DNA of 8,431 nucleotides. Source: Candidatus Omnitrophota bacterium (lineage in GTDB: Bacteria > Omnitrophota > Gorgyraeia > Gygaellales > Profunditerraquicolaceae). The notes under the pieces were generated by a model. It was not told where the DNA came from and did no database searches. It worked only from the letters and a program-made list of their open reading frames with translations. Positions 1-6,472 of the stretch are shown piece after piece; within the stretch, counting starts at the first letter, position 1; each line of letters begins with the position of its first letter. The stretch lies in assembly GCA_903907475.1 (NCBI GenBank), contig CAIVOB010000066.1, forward strand, positions 1 to 8,431. The letters are read 5' to 3'. The translations under genes were made by a program, and so were the position numbers.

Positions 1-714
1 CGTGGGGCAATTTCCGGCCGCGCGGCCTAAACCAAAGATCGATCCATCGACATAATTAGCATCGTGAATAATCGCCTCGATAGTATTAGAAAAAGCCAAC
101 TGTTGATTATTATGCGCGTGCATCCCCACCTCTTTAGTCTTTAAAATACTTTTTGCTTTCTTAATCAGAAACTCGGTAGTTTCCTGATACAACGAACCAA
201 AACTATCTACGATATAAACAACTTTAGCCTTAGATTCTTTTTCTAATTGCTGCAAGCATTCGGTAAGTTCATTATCCAAAGCCCGGGAAATCGCCATAAT
301 ATTAACCGCCGTTTCATAACCTTTATCGGCAAAATGATTCGCAAGATATATCGCTTTGTCAACATCCTTAACGTAAGTTGCCACTCTGATCATATCCACC
401 GGGCTATCTTTTTTAGGTCGCACGTCCTCCACTTCCACCCGGTCGACGTCGACCATCACGGAAATCTTAGTTGATGACTTAATTCCCTTAATAACATCAT
501 TAATATCCTCGTCATCACAAAATTTCCATTTGCCATACTCTTTAGGATTAAACAGACGCCGGGAATTCTTATAACCAATCTCCATATAATCAATCCCCGC
601 CTCAGAAAGCGCTTTATAAACTTCACGCACAAAACGCAAATCAAAATCATGCTTATTCATTAACCCACCATCACGAATAGTGCAATCAATAACTTTTATC
701 TTTTCCCGAAACAT
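1..714 (-). CDS. DRE-TIM metallolyase / aldolase-like protein, 3' end cut by window edge
   Basis: The frame is open from ATG at 714 to base 1 (238 codons, no stop), so the C-terminus is missing. Reading the minus strand gives DCTIRDGG at residues 10-17, the conserved first strand of HMGL-like TIM barrels, with the catalytic Arg14-Asp15 pair. MHAHNNQQLAF at 198-208 supplies the HxH metal ligands (His199, His201) and the following Asn. GLGRAAGNCPT at 228-238 is the usual glycine-rich late-barrel motif. The family, which includes 4-hydroxy-2-oxovalerate aldolase, homocitrate and isopropylmalate synthases and HMG-CoA lyase, uses a divalent metal for aldol-type C-C bond formation or cleavage. The DGG form resembles the aldolase-like branch more than the synthases, but the substrate cannot be named. 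GGAGG at 721-725, 6 nt upstream, supports the start. It follows the flavoprotein gene by 26 nt and is probably co-transcribed with it. The protein is presumably cytoplasmic. Confidence 0.88.
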   Translation of the reverse strand, partial: MFREKIKVIDCTIRDGGLMNKHDFDLRFVREVYKALSEAGIDYMEIGYKNSRRLFNPKEYGKWKFCDDEDINDVIKGIKSSTKISVMVDVDRVEVEDVRPKKDSPVDMIRVATYVKDVDKAIYLANHFADKGYETAVNIMAISRALDNELTECLQQLEKESKAKVVYIVDSFGSLYQETTEFLIKKAKSILKTKEVGMHAHNNQQLAFSNTIEAIIHDANYVDGSIFGLGRAAGNCPT

Positions 715-740
715 ACATCCCCTCCCCGATTTAAAAACAA

Positions 741-1316
741 TTACTCTTTTATCTTTTTAATTAACCAAGCCATATTTTGACCTAAACTGCGCATCGTATT
801 TATTCCTTCTTCATCATTTTTTACTTCACCAATCTCCCGGCCAATACCGATATTCCAATAATTTGCTCCCACCGTAATCATCTCGCCAATGGTAAAAAAA
901 TGATTTACCGAATCAAAAGCATGGATTGCTCCACCCCGCCGCACAGAAATTACTGCCGCTCCAACTTTTCGTTTAAACAAATTATTATTAGCTCGGCTCA
1001 CCATACCCGCACGTTCAATTAAAGCTTTGGCTTGCGCCGAACAGTCCGCAAAATAAGTCGGAGAACCAATAATAATCCCGTCAGCTTCAATCATCTTGGC
1101 AACATAACTATTGAGCAAATCAGCGGTGAAAACACATTTATTATTCTTAAGCACAAAACATTTTCCGCATCCCTGGCAACCGGAAAGATTTTCACCCGCC
1201 AGTTGAATTAGTTCGGTTTTAATCTGCGCCTTTTCTAATTCGCCAAACACTTCCTTAATTAAAATTGCGGTATTACCATCCTTGCGCGCGCTAGTATTAA
1301 ATGCGACAACTTTCAT
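741..1316 (-). CDS. Iron-sulfur flavoprotein / NADPH-dependent FMN reductase-family protein
   Basis: This 191-aa protein has the flavodoxin-like fold of the FMN-reductase family. An N-terminal beta strand leads into an FMN phosphate-binding loop (NTSARKDGNT, residues 7-16), and GSPTYFADCSAQAKALIER at 84-102 is the usual flavin-contacting turn and helix. Between them lies a compact cysteine cluster, Cys47-x2-Cys50-x2-Cys53-x7-Cys61, like the one that binds a 4Fe-4S cluster in archaeal and bacterial Isf proteins. The likely role is electron transfer between ferredoxin-type carriers and FMN, or reduction of small acceptors; the true partner is unknown. No signal peptide or membrane segment is seen, so it should be cytoplasmic. 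The start has a strong AAGGAG site at 1322-1327, 5 nt upstream. It lies 59 nt after hyfI behind its own putative promoter, and the aldolase-like gene follows 26 nt later. Its closeness to an Fe-S membrane complex is suggestive only. Confidence 0.9.
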   Translation of the reverse strand: MKVVAFNTSARKDGNTAILIKEVFGELEKAQIKTELIQLAGENLSGCQGCGKCFVLKNNKCVFTADLLNSYVAKMIEADGIIIGSPTYFADCSAQAKALIERAGMVSRANNNLFKRKVGAAVISVRRGGAIHAFDSVNHFFTIGEMITVGANYWNIGIGREIGEVKNDEEGINTMRSLGQNMAWLIKKIKE

Positions 1317-1337
1317 TTTCGCTCCTTTATATTTCTA

Positions 1338-1351
1338 AAACCATTTGGTTT
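1338..1351. repeat. Short inverted repeat AAACCA-TT-TGGTTT in the hyfI-flavoprotein gap
   Basis: Two 6-bp arms (1338-1343 and 1346-1351) separated by 2 bp form a dyad directly downstream of the putative minus-strand -10 box. The position, over the expected transcription start, would suit a repressor operator. As RNA it forms only a 5-bp stem with a 4-nt loop and a weak U-tail, so a terminator is less likely. The dyad is seen in the sequence; its function is inferred. Confidence 0.35.
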
Positions 1352-1380
1352 ATTATAATACAGATAAGGATTTAATTAAA
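1352..1380 (-). promoter_or_regulatory. Putative promoter of the flavoprotein-aldolase unit
   Basis: The minus strand carries an exact TATAAT at 1357-1352. About 17 bp further upstream is only a weak -35 (TTTAAT, 3 of 6 consensus bases), in sequence that overlaps the stop codon and last codon of hyfI. With about 35 nt from the -10 to the ATG, the distance allows a short leader containing the strong Shine-Dalgarno site. The longer gap here than between the hyf genes supports a separate start point, though read-through from the hyf operon is not excluded. Confidence 0.4.
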
Positions 1381-1894
1381 CCTGTTTTTGCTTAAGAAAA
1401 GCTAACAACTGTTGTATAATTACCGCGGGTTTTGGAGGACATCCGGGAATATGCAATGCTACCGGTAAGATATCTTTTACTGCTTGGCAAACATAATAAG
1501 AATCCTTAAACAACCCTCCATCTAAAGCGCAATCTCCGCAGGTAATCACGAATTTAGGCTCCGGCATCGCCTGATACGTTTTTTGTAAAGCCAAAAACAT
1601 ATTTTTCGCGACCGGCCCTGTAACAAGCAACGCGTCCGCATGGCGCGGCGAAGCAACAAAATTTACACCGAAACGCTGTAAATCATAAAAAGGATTATTA
1701 GCAGAAATTATCTCTGACTCGCAAGCGCCGCAAGAACCAGTATCCACTTCCCGAAGATCTAAAGAACGCCCAAAATTTTTCCGAATTAGAGATTTTAATT
1801 CCCGGCCCGCTATTTCCGTCTTGCGCGCTAAAAACGGATCAATATTCCTAGTGACGATGCCTTTTAAAATTCTATTTTTTAAGATATAAATCAT
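1376..1894 (-). CDS. hyfI: Hydrogenase-4-like small subunit (HyfI/HycG/NuoB family)
   Basis: This 172-aa electron-transfer subunit would hold the 4Fe-4S cluster next to the active-site position of the large subunit. The motifs are in canonical order: DTGSCGACESEI (residues 51-62, Cys55 and Cys58), FGVNFVASPRHADALLVTGPV (75-95, the usual signature), ITCGDCALDGG (117-127, Cys122 at the conserved ligand position) and IPGCPPKP (149-156, Cys152). All four cluster cysteines are therefore retained. Cys119 is an additional cysteine, making a CxxC where E. coli HycG, as I recall it, has YGAC. E. coli HycG is about 255 residues; this protein stops soon after the PGCPP helix and lacks that C-terminal extension, leaving only the core domain. 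The gene starts 4 nt after hyfG with no clear Shine-Dalgarno, suggesting translational coupling. It is peripheral, on the cytoplasmic face of the membrane arm, and is the last gene of the hyf-like operon. Confidence 0.93.
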   Translation of the reverse strand: MIYILKNRILKGIVTRNIDPFLARKTEIAGRELKSLIRKNFGRSLDLREVDTGSCGACESEIISANNPFYDLQRFGVNFVASPRHADALLVTGPVAKNMFLALQKTYQAMPEPKFVITCGDCALDGGLFKDSYYVCQAVKDILPVALHIPGCPPKPAVIIQQLLAFLKQKQV

Positions 1895-1898
1895 ATTT

Positions 1899-3479
1899 TT
1901 ATAAATCGTTTCCTGGGTATGATAAATTAAAACTTTTATTACAAACCGGGAAATCCGGAATAATATTTCCTAAAACCGCGTAGGTCAGCCCCTGCCAATT
2001 ATGACTGGAAGCATCAACGATTTTACATCTTGCAATTAAGCCATGAACATCTGTTTTAAGATAACATAAAACTGGGCCTCTCCAGCCCTCGACATAACCT
2101 AAAGCGCTTGTCTCCGGCTTTGCTGGCGCGCTTACTTTTGTCTCTGCGCTTCCCCCAAGTTTAACGGTAAATTCTTCGATTAAACGGCAGGATTCCATAA
2201 ATTCAAAAAATCTTAAACGCAATCTTGATAAAACATCCCCACCTTCCGCGGGAATCATTTTAAATTTAGCTTCTTGATATATTCCGGGAAAATATTTTCT
2301 TAAATCCGTAGGAATACCGGAAGCGCGCGCCACCAAACCCACGATACCTAAATCCTGGGCCGTCTTTTTTATTAAAACACCGGTCGTATCCACGCGGTCC
2401 ATAAATGAAACACTGGAATCTAACATTTTAACTAATTCATTAAAATCATTTTTTATTTTCTTTAAAGCGTCAAAAAGCACACACTTTTTAGACTCATCCA
2501 GATCCAGCGCCAAGCCTCCGATAAGATTAACTTTTTTAAGATACCTGTTTCCGGTGAGCCGTTCGTTTAACTGCAGGATGGCCTCCTTAATCAGTGCGGC
2601 ATACGCTGCCGGAAAACTAAAACCTACATCCAAGGCAATACCACCAATGTCATTAACGTGATTATACATCCGCTCAAGCTCCAGAAATATTCCCCTTAAA
2701 TAAGCTGTTTTCTCAAGTGTAACAATCCCGGAGATTTTCTCTGCCGCAGTCGCAAAAGCAACACTATAAGCAAAGGCCGTCTCGCCAGAAATACATTCTA
2801 CGAGTCGTAAGGCATCAAAAAAAGATTTACCTTCAAAAAGTTTTTCCACTCCGCGGTGCGTAAATCCGAGCCTAAGCTCCAGATTTACAATCGGTTCTCC
2901 GGCAACACTAAAATGAAAATGACCCGGGCCAATAATCCCGGCATGCACCGGTCCAACCGGAATTTCAAATACCCCCCCACCCTCTACACGATTAAATTTA
3001 TATTCACCTAAATCTCCTGGCATCATTGTTTTAAAATCCTTACGTAAAGGAAAATTCCCCTTCGGCCAAACCTCATCATGCAAATTTAAGCGCCTTAAAT
3101 CCGGATTACCTTGAGGTGTGATACCAAACATCTCCCAAATCTCGCGTTCAAAAAGCGAAGCCGAATGTATGCTTTTAGCCAATGAATCAAAAACCGGATT
3201 TTCTTGGGAAAGATCCATACTAACAATAATCCATTGCCCTTCCTTAGAATTTACAAACACCGCGTTAATCACAAAAACACCCGCAGAATTTCGCTCATCA
3301 AGCGCAAACAACATCATCACCGGAGAAGAAAGTATTTTATGCAACGCCAAAGCTGTAGCTTGAAAAACTTGCGGGCTGACTTTTAAGTAAATCTCATCCC
3401 GATAATCCTGCGACACCAAAAGCGCGCTAAAATCCGGTAAACTTTTTTTTATGAGAGAAATAACTTCCGCACCGTCCAT
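1899..3479 (-). CDS. hyfG: Hydrogenase-4-like large subunit (NuoC-NuoD fusion) lacking the NiFe-binding cysteines
   Basis: The preferred start is ATG 3479 (526 aa). Its AAGGGG site is 7 nt upstream, whereas the in-frame ATG at 3524 has none. Numbering here follows 3479. Residues 1 to about 150 are the NuoC/30-kDa domain, ending in FEREIWEMFGI (110-120), NPDLRRL and FPLRKDF. The NuoD/HycE-like domain follows: VGPVHAGIIGPGHFHF (175-190), LGFTHRGVEKLFEGK (204-218), ELERMYNHVNDIGG (267-280) and GGDVLSRLRLRFFEF. In active group 4 enzymes the Ni-Fe site is held by CGICG near the middle and DPCxSC at the C-terminus. Here the first is SGETA (231-235) and the second NLSYPG (518-523), so all four cysteines are replaced. 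The protein ends there (GNDL) with no cleavable maturation tail. It should be a structural or modified redox subunit of an Ehr-type complex, not a hydrogenase. It overlaps hyfF by 31 nt; hyfI follows after 4 nt. Confidence 0.93.
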   Translation of the reverse strand: MDGAEVISLIKKSLPDFSALLVSQDYRDEIYLKVSPQVFQATALALHKILSSPVMMLFALDERNSAGVFVINAVFVNSKEGQWIIVSMDLSQENPVFDSLAKSIHSASLFEREIWEMFGITPQGNPDLRRLNLHDEVWPKGNFPLRKDFKTMMPGDLGEYKFNRVEGGGVFEIPVGPVHAGIIGPGHFHFSVAGEPIVNLELRLGFTHRGVEKLFEGKSFFDALRLVECISGETAFAYSVAFATAAEKISGIVTLEKTAYLRGIFLELERMYNHVNDIGGIALDVGFSFPAAYAALIKEAILQLNERLTGNRYLKKVNLIGGLALDLDESKKCVLFDALKKIKNDFNELVKMLDSSVSFMDRVDTTGVLIKKTAQDLGIVGLVARASGIPTDLRKYFPGIYQEAKFKMIPAEGGDVLSRLRLRFFEFMESCRLIEEFTVKLGGSAETKVSAPAKPETSALGYVEGWRGPVLCYLKTDVHGLIARCKIVDASSHNWQGLTYAVLGNIIPDFPVCNKSFNLSYPGNDL

Positions 3480-4906
3480 ACCCAATCCCCTTTTATAAAC
3501 AGCAATAAAACTCCCGTTAAACATATTAATAGACTTAAAAATAGAAACGCCAACTTCCCGCTTAATGGTTCACCGCTTTTAAGCATCCCCTTAGGAATAT
3601 TACCAAAAAGCATTTTTTCGAAGTGATTAATGAATGCGCCGAAAATAATCGCTAGAAATAACAGTAATATTGCGCCAATTAAATACGCACCTTTAGTAAA
3701 AGCGGCAACAATAATCATCATCTCGCTAATAAATATTGAACAGGGCGGAAAACCGGTAAGGGCAAATAATCCCAAAAGCATTATCAGTCCCGTAAAAGGA
3801 AGCACTTTAAGCACGCCTCTTATCGCATGCATATTATGCTTGCGATAAACACTGACAATATTTCCCGCTCCAAAAAACATTAATGATTTTGTCACGGCAT
3901 GATTAAAAACATGTAACAGCGCTCCGGCGCAAGCCAAAGGCGTACCCAAACCAAAACCAATAGAAATTATCCCGATATGTTCAATACTACTGTAAGCCAA
4001 AAGCCGCTTGAGATCCTTCTGGACTAAAATAAATCCGGTCGAAATAACCAAAGAAACCACACCGAAAAGAATCATTAAGTGCGCAAAATAGGAAAAACCC
4101 ACGCCCTTAATCACGATAATACCGAATCTTAAAATTGCGTAAAGCGCAGTTTTTAATAAAACTCCGGATAAGAGCGCGCTAATCGGAGCCACGGCCTGAC
4201 TGTGCGCATCCGGTAACCAGGTATGCATCGGCGCCAAACCAGCTTTGGTGCCATAACCAACTAAAATAAAAATAAAAGCGATCTTTAAGATATTTTTATC
4301 TAAAATATGCGCCACCGGAACCATATCCGACCAATTCAAACTTTTCGAAAGCCCAGAAATTGAAAAAGCGTAGGAAAAAAGAATTGTACCCAAAAGCGCG
4401 AAAATTATTCCCACCGAACAAATAATAATATACTTCCAAGCGGCTTCCACTGACTCTTTTTTATTATAAAATCCTACCAAAAAAGCCGAAACCAGCGTCG
4501 TCATTTCAATCGCCACCCAAAGAATTCCCAAATTATTAACTGCCGGGACAAAGAACATTGAAGTACAGAATAAATTAAAGAGCAGGTAATAAGTCCTGGC
4601 CTTTTTTTCAGAGATTACCCCTTGCGCCAAATCCTTTTTTAAATACCCCACCGAATATAATGCCGCGGCAAAAACAACCACCGCAATCACAAAAATAAAA
4701 AAAGCACTTAAAATATCAAGGCAAATAAACCTCAAAAACGTTTGCGTGACACCGGAAAAAGCGATTTGCTTTAAGAGCCAGGCGCTCATTAATAAAACTA
4801 CCAAATAACCAACGCAATTTAATATGCCTAAAAACCTCTCACTTTTAATCACTAAGCAGGCAATTACCAGTAATAACGGAACTCCCAAAATAAAAAATAT
4901 TGGCAT
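3449..4906 (-). CDS. hyfF: Hydrogenase-4-like antiporter-type membrane subunit (HyfF/NuoN-M family)
   Basis: This 485-aa polytopic membrane protein has roughly 14 hydrophobic segments and belongs to the Mrp-antiporter-like proton-conducting subunit family. Family motifs are intact: VAIEMTTLVSA (131-141) with the mid-membrane Glu134; GYGTKAGLAPMHTWLPDAHS (217-236) with Lys221 and His228; LLSGVLLKTALYAILRFG (245-262) with Lys252; DLKRLLAYSSIEHIG (298-312); LLHVFNHAVTKSLMFFGAG (330-348) with His332, His336 and Lys340; and FPPCSIFISEM (386-396) with Glu395. These residues form the buried Lys/Glu relay of ion-pumping subunits, so the channel looks functional. The IEMTTL and PMHTWLPDAHSQA pattern is that of HyfF rather than NuoL. 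The start at 4906 has AAAGGA about 10 nt upstream, within the end of hyfE. The 3' end overlaps hyfG by 31 nt. It would form part of the membrane arm beside HyfB and HyfE. Confidence 0.93.
   Translation of the reverse strand: MPIFFILGVPLLLVIACLVIKSERFLGILNCVGYLVVLLMSAWLLKQIAFSGVTQTFLRFICLDILSAFFIFVIAVVVFAAALYSVGYLKKDLAQGVISEKKARTYYLLFNLFCTSMFFVPAVNNLGILWVAIEMTTLVSAFLVGFYNKKESVEAAWKYIIICSVGIIFALLGTILFSYAFSISGLSKSLNWSDMVPVAHILDKNILKIAFIFILVGYGTKAGLAPMHTWLPDAHSQAVAPISALLSGVLLKTALYAILRFGIIVIKGVGFSYFAHLMILFGVVSLVISTGFILVQKDLKRLLAYSSIEHIGIISIGFGLGTPLACAGALLHVFNHAVTKSLMFFGAGNIVSVYRKHNMHAIRGVLKVLPFTGLIMLLGLFALTGFPPCSIFISEMMIIVAAFTKGAYLIGAILLLFLAIIFGAFINHFEKMLFGNIPKGMLKSGEPLSGKLAFLFLSLLICLTGVLLLFIKGDWVWTVRKLFLS
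3487..3494 (-). promoter_or_regulatory. Ribosome binding site that fixes the hyfG start
   Basis: The minus strand reads AAAAGGGG here, with 7 nt to ATG 3479, inside the 3' end of hyfF. The alternative upstream ATG at 3524 is preceded by AT-rich sequence with no purine-rich site. The residues after 3479 (MDGAEVISLIKKSLPDF) also look like a normal NuoC-domain start. Confidence 0.6.
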
Positions 4907-4913
4907 TTTTTTC

Positions 4914-5549
4914 TTATCCTTTTAAACGCGAAAGTTTATTAACGTCAATATGCGTGAAAAACTTATTAATGCGATAAACAAAAAACCCCATAATTATCAC
5001 ACTGACAAAGACATCAAAAAATATCGCGATCTCCACAAAAAACGGCATTCCCCCAGAAACCATAGAGGCTAATAAAAATATACCATTCTCCATTACTAAT
5101 AATCCAATAATTTGAGCCAGCGCCGTCATTCTAAAGATCATTAAGAATAAACCTGCTAAAACCACAAAAAAAGCTCCTGCTAACATAATAATTCTTGCTT
5201 CATCTCCCCGGCCGACTAAAGACGTAGCAAAAGCCCAAGATAAATAAGTAAATCCCAAAGCCCATAATAAAGATAGTTGCGGATTAATAAATAAACCTAA
5301 TTCCTGGCTAGCTTTTATTCTTTTTATCGTACGGTATAATAATTGGGGGATAAAAACTACTTTTAAGATAAATAACAATCCCGCGACAACATAAAGGTCC
5401 AGCTCATGATCATGAAAAGCGATCATAAGCGTCGCCAAAAAAAGGCAAAATGATTGATAACGAAAACTTCTAATTAATGCCGGCGTTCTTTTGGCAATCA
5501 CCATAAGGTAGGTGGAAACTAAAATTGCAAATAGAATTATAAATTGCAT
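4914..5549 (-). CDS. hyfE: Hydrogenase-4-like membrane subunit HyfE (NuoK-like C-terminal domain)
   Basis: This 211-aa membrane protein has about six to seven hydrophobic segments, close to the length of E. coli HyfE (about 216 aa). The N-terminal part carries the family's basic stretch KRTPALIRSFRYQS (20-33) after the first helix. The C-terminal part resembles complex I subunit NuoK: TALAQIIGLLVMENGIFLLA (142-161) holds Glu154 in a helix, the counterpart of the NuoK buried glutamate that relays protons. A second acidic helix follows, with Glu173 and Asp179. The protein probably links HyfC to the antiporter-like subunits in the membrane arm. Its AGGAG site (5556-5560) lies inside the last codons of hyfC, 6 nt before the ATG, and the gap to hyfC is a single base, so the two are almost certainly translated together. 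Confidence 0.9.
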   Translation of the reverse strand: MQFIILFAILVSTYLMVIAKRTPALIRSFRYQSFCLFLATLMIAFHDHELDLYVVAGLLFILKVVFIPQLLYRTIKRIKASQELGLFINPQLSLLWALGFTYLSWAFATSLVGRGDEARIIMLAGAFFVVLAGLFLMIFRMTALAQIIGLLVMENGIFLLASMVSGGMPFFVEIAIFFDVFVSVIIMGFFVYRINKFFTHIDVNKLSRLKG

Positions 5550-5550
5550 T

Positions 5551-6468
5551 TTAAACTCCTAAAATCGCACAAACTGAAGCAATAATCCCTAAAACAAAAA
5601 CAAACCCTAAAAAGTCTACCGCCCTAAATAAGCGCATTTTAGCAACCAACACTTCAAGTAAGGAGACGATAATCACAATAATAAATATTCTCGCCACATA
5701 CCACAATCCCCATAAAAATAAACCTGCGGAATGAATTGCAAGCGGAGTAATGGGAAAAATAATCTGCGCAATAAGAAAAAACCAAATCATTTGTTTTATC
5801 TGCGCCGAAATCTCAATTAAAGCCAACGATCTGCCGGAATACTCTAAAATCATCGCCTCATGAATCATCGTTAACTCCAGATGTGTTTCTTGGTTATCAA
5901 CCGGAATACGTGAAGTTTCGGCGATTGCCACCAGAAACAAAGCGACTGCCGCCGCTAGCGTCGCAACCGATACCCCATGCATCCGGCTAAAAACATAAAT
6001 ATTTATCGAACCAAATTGTAAAAATACAGAGAACACCGCCAAACAAAGCGCTGGCTCGGCTAAGCTTGAGATAAACATCTCTCTTGACGATCCCATCCCC
6101 CCAAAGGAACTTCCGGTATCCAGAGCCGCCAGCGCCAGGAAAAAACGCCCGAGAGCAAAAATAAAAATAAGCGCTAAAAAATCTCCCATCTGATACAAGG
6201 GATTTGAAAAAATAAACACCGGAACCAGTAATGCTACCGTTAAAGTTGAAGCCAGTAACACGAAAGGCGCAACTTTAAATATCCAGGAAGCAGTTTCAGA
6301 AACAACCTCACCTTTAAAAAACAGTTTTTTAAGATTATAATAAGGCTGAAAAATACTTTGACCTTGACGCATTCTAAAGCGATTCTTAATTTTAGTAATC
6401 AAACCGCTTAAAAATGGAGCCACCACGATAAAAAATAATAATTGCAATAAAATTAAAACGATTTTCAT
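5551..6468 (-). CDS. hyfC: Hydrogenase-4-like membrane subunit HyfC (HycD/NuoH family)
   Basis: This 305-aa integral membrane protein has about eight hydrophobic segments. It matches the NuoH/HycD family that anchors the soluble arm and connects it to the ion channels. Signatures are RQGQSIFQPYYNLKKLF (34-50) after the first helix, GGMGSSREMFISSLAEPALC (123-142), and the long charged loop AETSRIPVDNQETHLELTM (183-201) followed by IHEAMILEYSGRSLAL (202-217). The TSRIPVDNQETHLELTM-IHE form is the hydrogenase-branch version of the complex I loop that lines the quinone channel. The acidic residues in these loops (Glu130, Glu138, Glu183, Glu194, Glu198, Glu204) are retained. It starts 4 nt after the hyfB stop without a strong Shine-Dalgarno, suggesting coupling. 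Length and motifs look complete. Confidence 0.94.
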   Translation of the reverse strand: MKIVLILLQLLFFIVVAPFLSGLITKIKNRFRMRQGQSIFQPYYNLKKLFFKGEVVSETASWIFKVAPFVLLASTLTVALLVPVFIFSNPLYQMGDFLALIFIFALGRFFLALAALDTGSSFGGMGSSREMFISSLAEPALCLAVFSVFLQFGSINIYVFSRMHGVSVATLAAAVALFLVAIAETSRIPVDNQETHLELTMIHEAMILEYSGRSLALIEISAQIKQMIWFFLIAQIIFPITPLAIHSAGLFLWGLWYVARIFIIVIIVSLLEVLVAKMRLFRAVDFLGFVFVLGIIASVCAILGV

Positions 6469-6472
6469 AAGC

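Noticed and set aside
16..27. GC-rich palindrome GGCCGCGCGGCC
   Set aside because: It encodes the conserved G-R-A-A motif of the TIM-barrel protein, which explains it without a regulatory role.
440..455. Perfect 14-bp palindrome GGTCGACGTCGACC
   Set aside because: It encodes an in-frame V-D-V-D repeat in the aldolase-like gene and sits inside coding sequence, so it is probably a chance result of repeated codons.
247..474. Plus-strand open frame of 75 codons
   Set aside because: It lies antisense within the aldolase-like gene, shows no recognisable motif, and the opposite strand carries strong family motifs in a continuous frame.
456..650. Minus-strand open frame of 64 codons
   Set aside because: It is a shifted frame of the aldolase-like gene; the true frame spells DCTIRDGG and continues unbroken to the window edge.
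3118..3386. Two overlapping plus-strand open frames
   Set aside because: Both are antisense to the well-supported NuoC domain of hyfG and have no domain signature.
3443..3450. Run of eight A on the minus strand at the hyfF-hyfG overlap, considered as a frameshift site
   Set aside because: Both genes have complete frames and normal ends without shifting, and hyfG has its own Shine-Dalgarno, so programmed slippage is not needed.
3480..3524. Fifteen-residue N-terminal extension of hyfG from ATG 3524
   Set aside because: No ribosome site precedes it and it would deepen the overlap with hyfF to 76 nt, whereas ATG 3479 has a good AAGGGG site.
3630..3848. Plus-strand open frame of 72 codons
   Set aside because: It is antisense to the conserved membrane part of hyfF and has no signature of its own.
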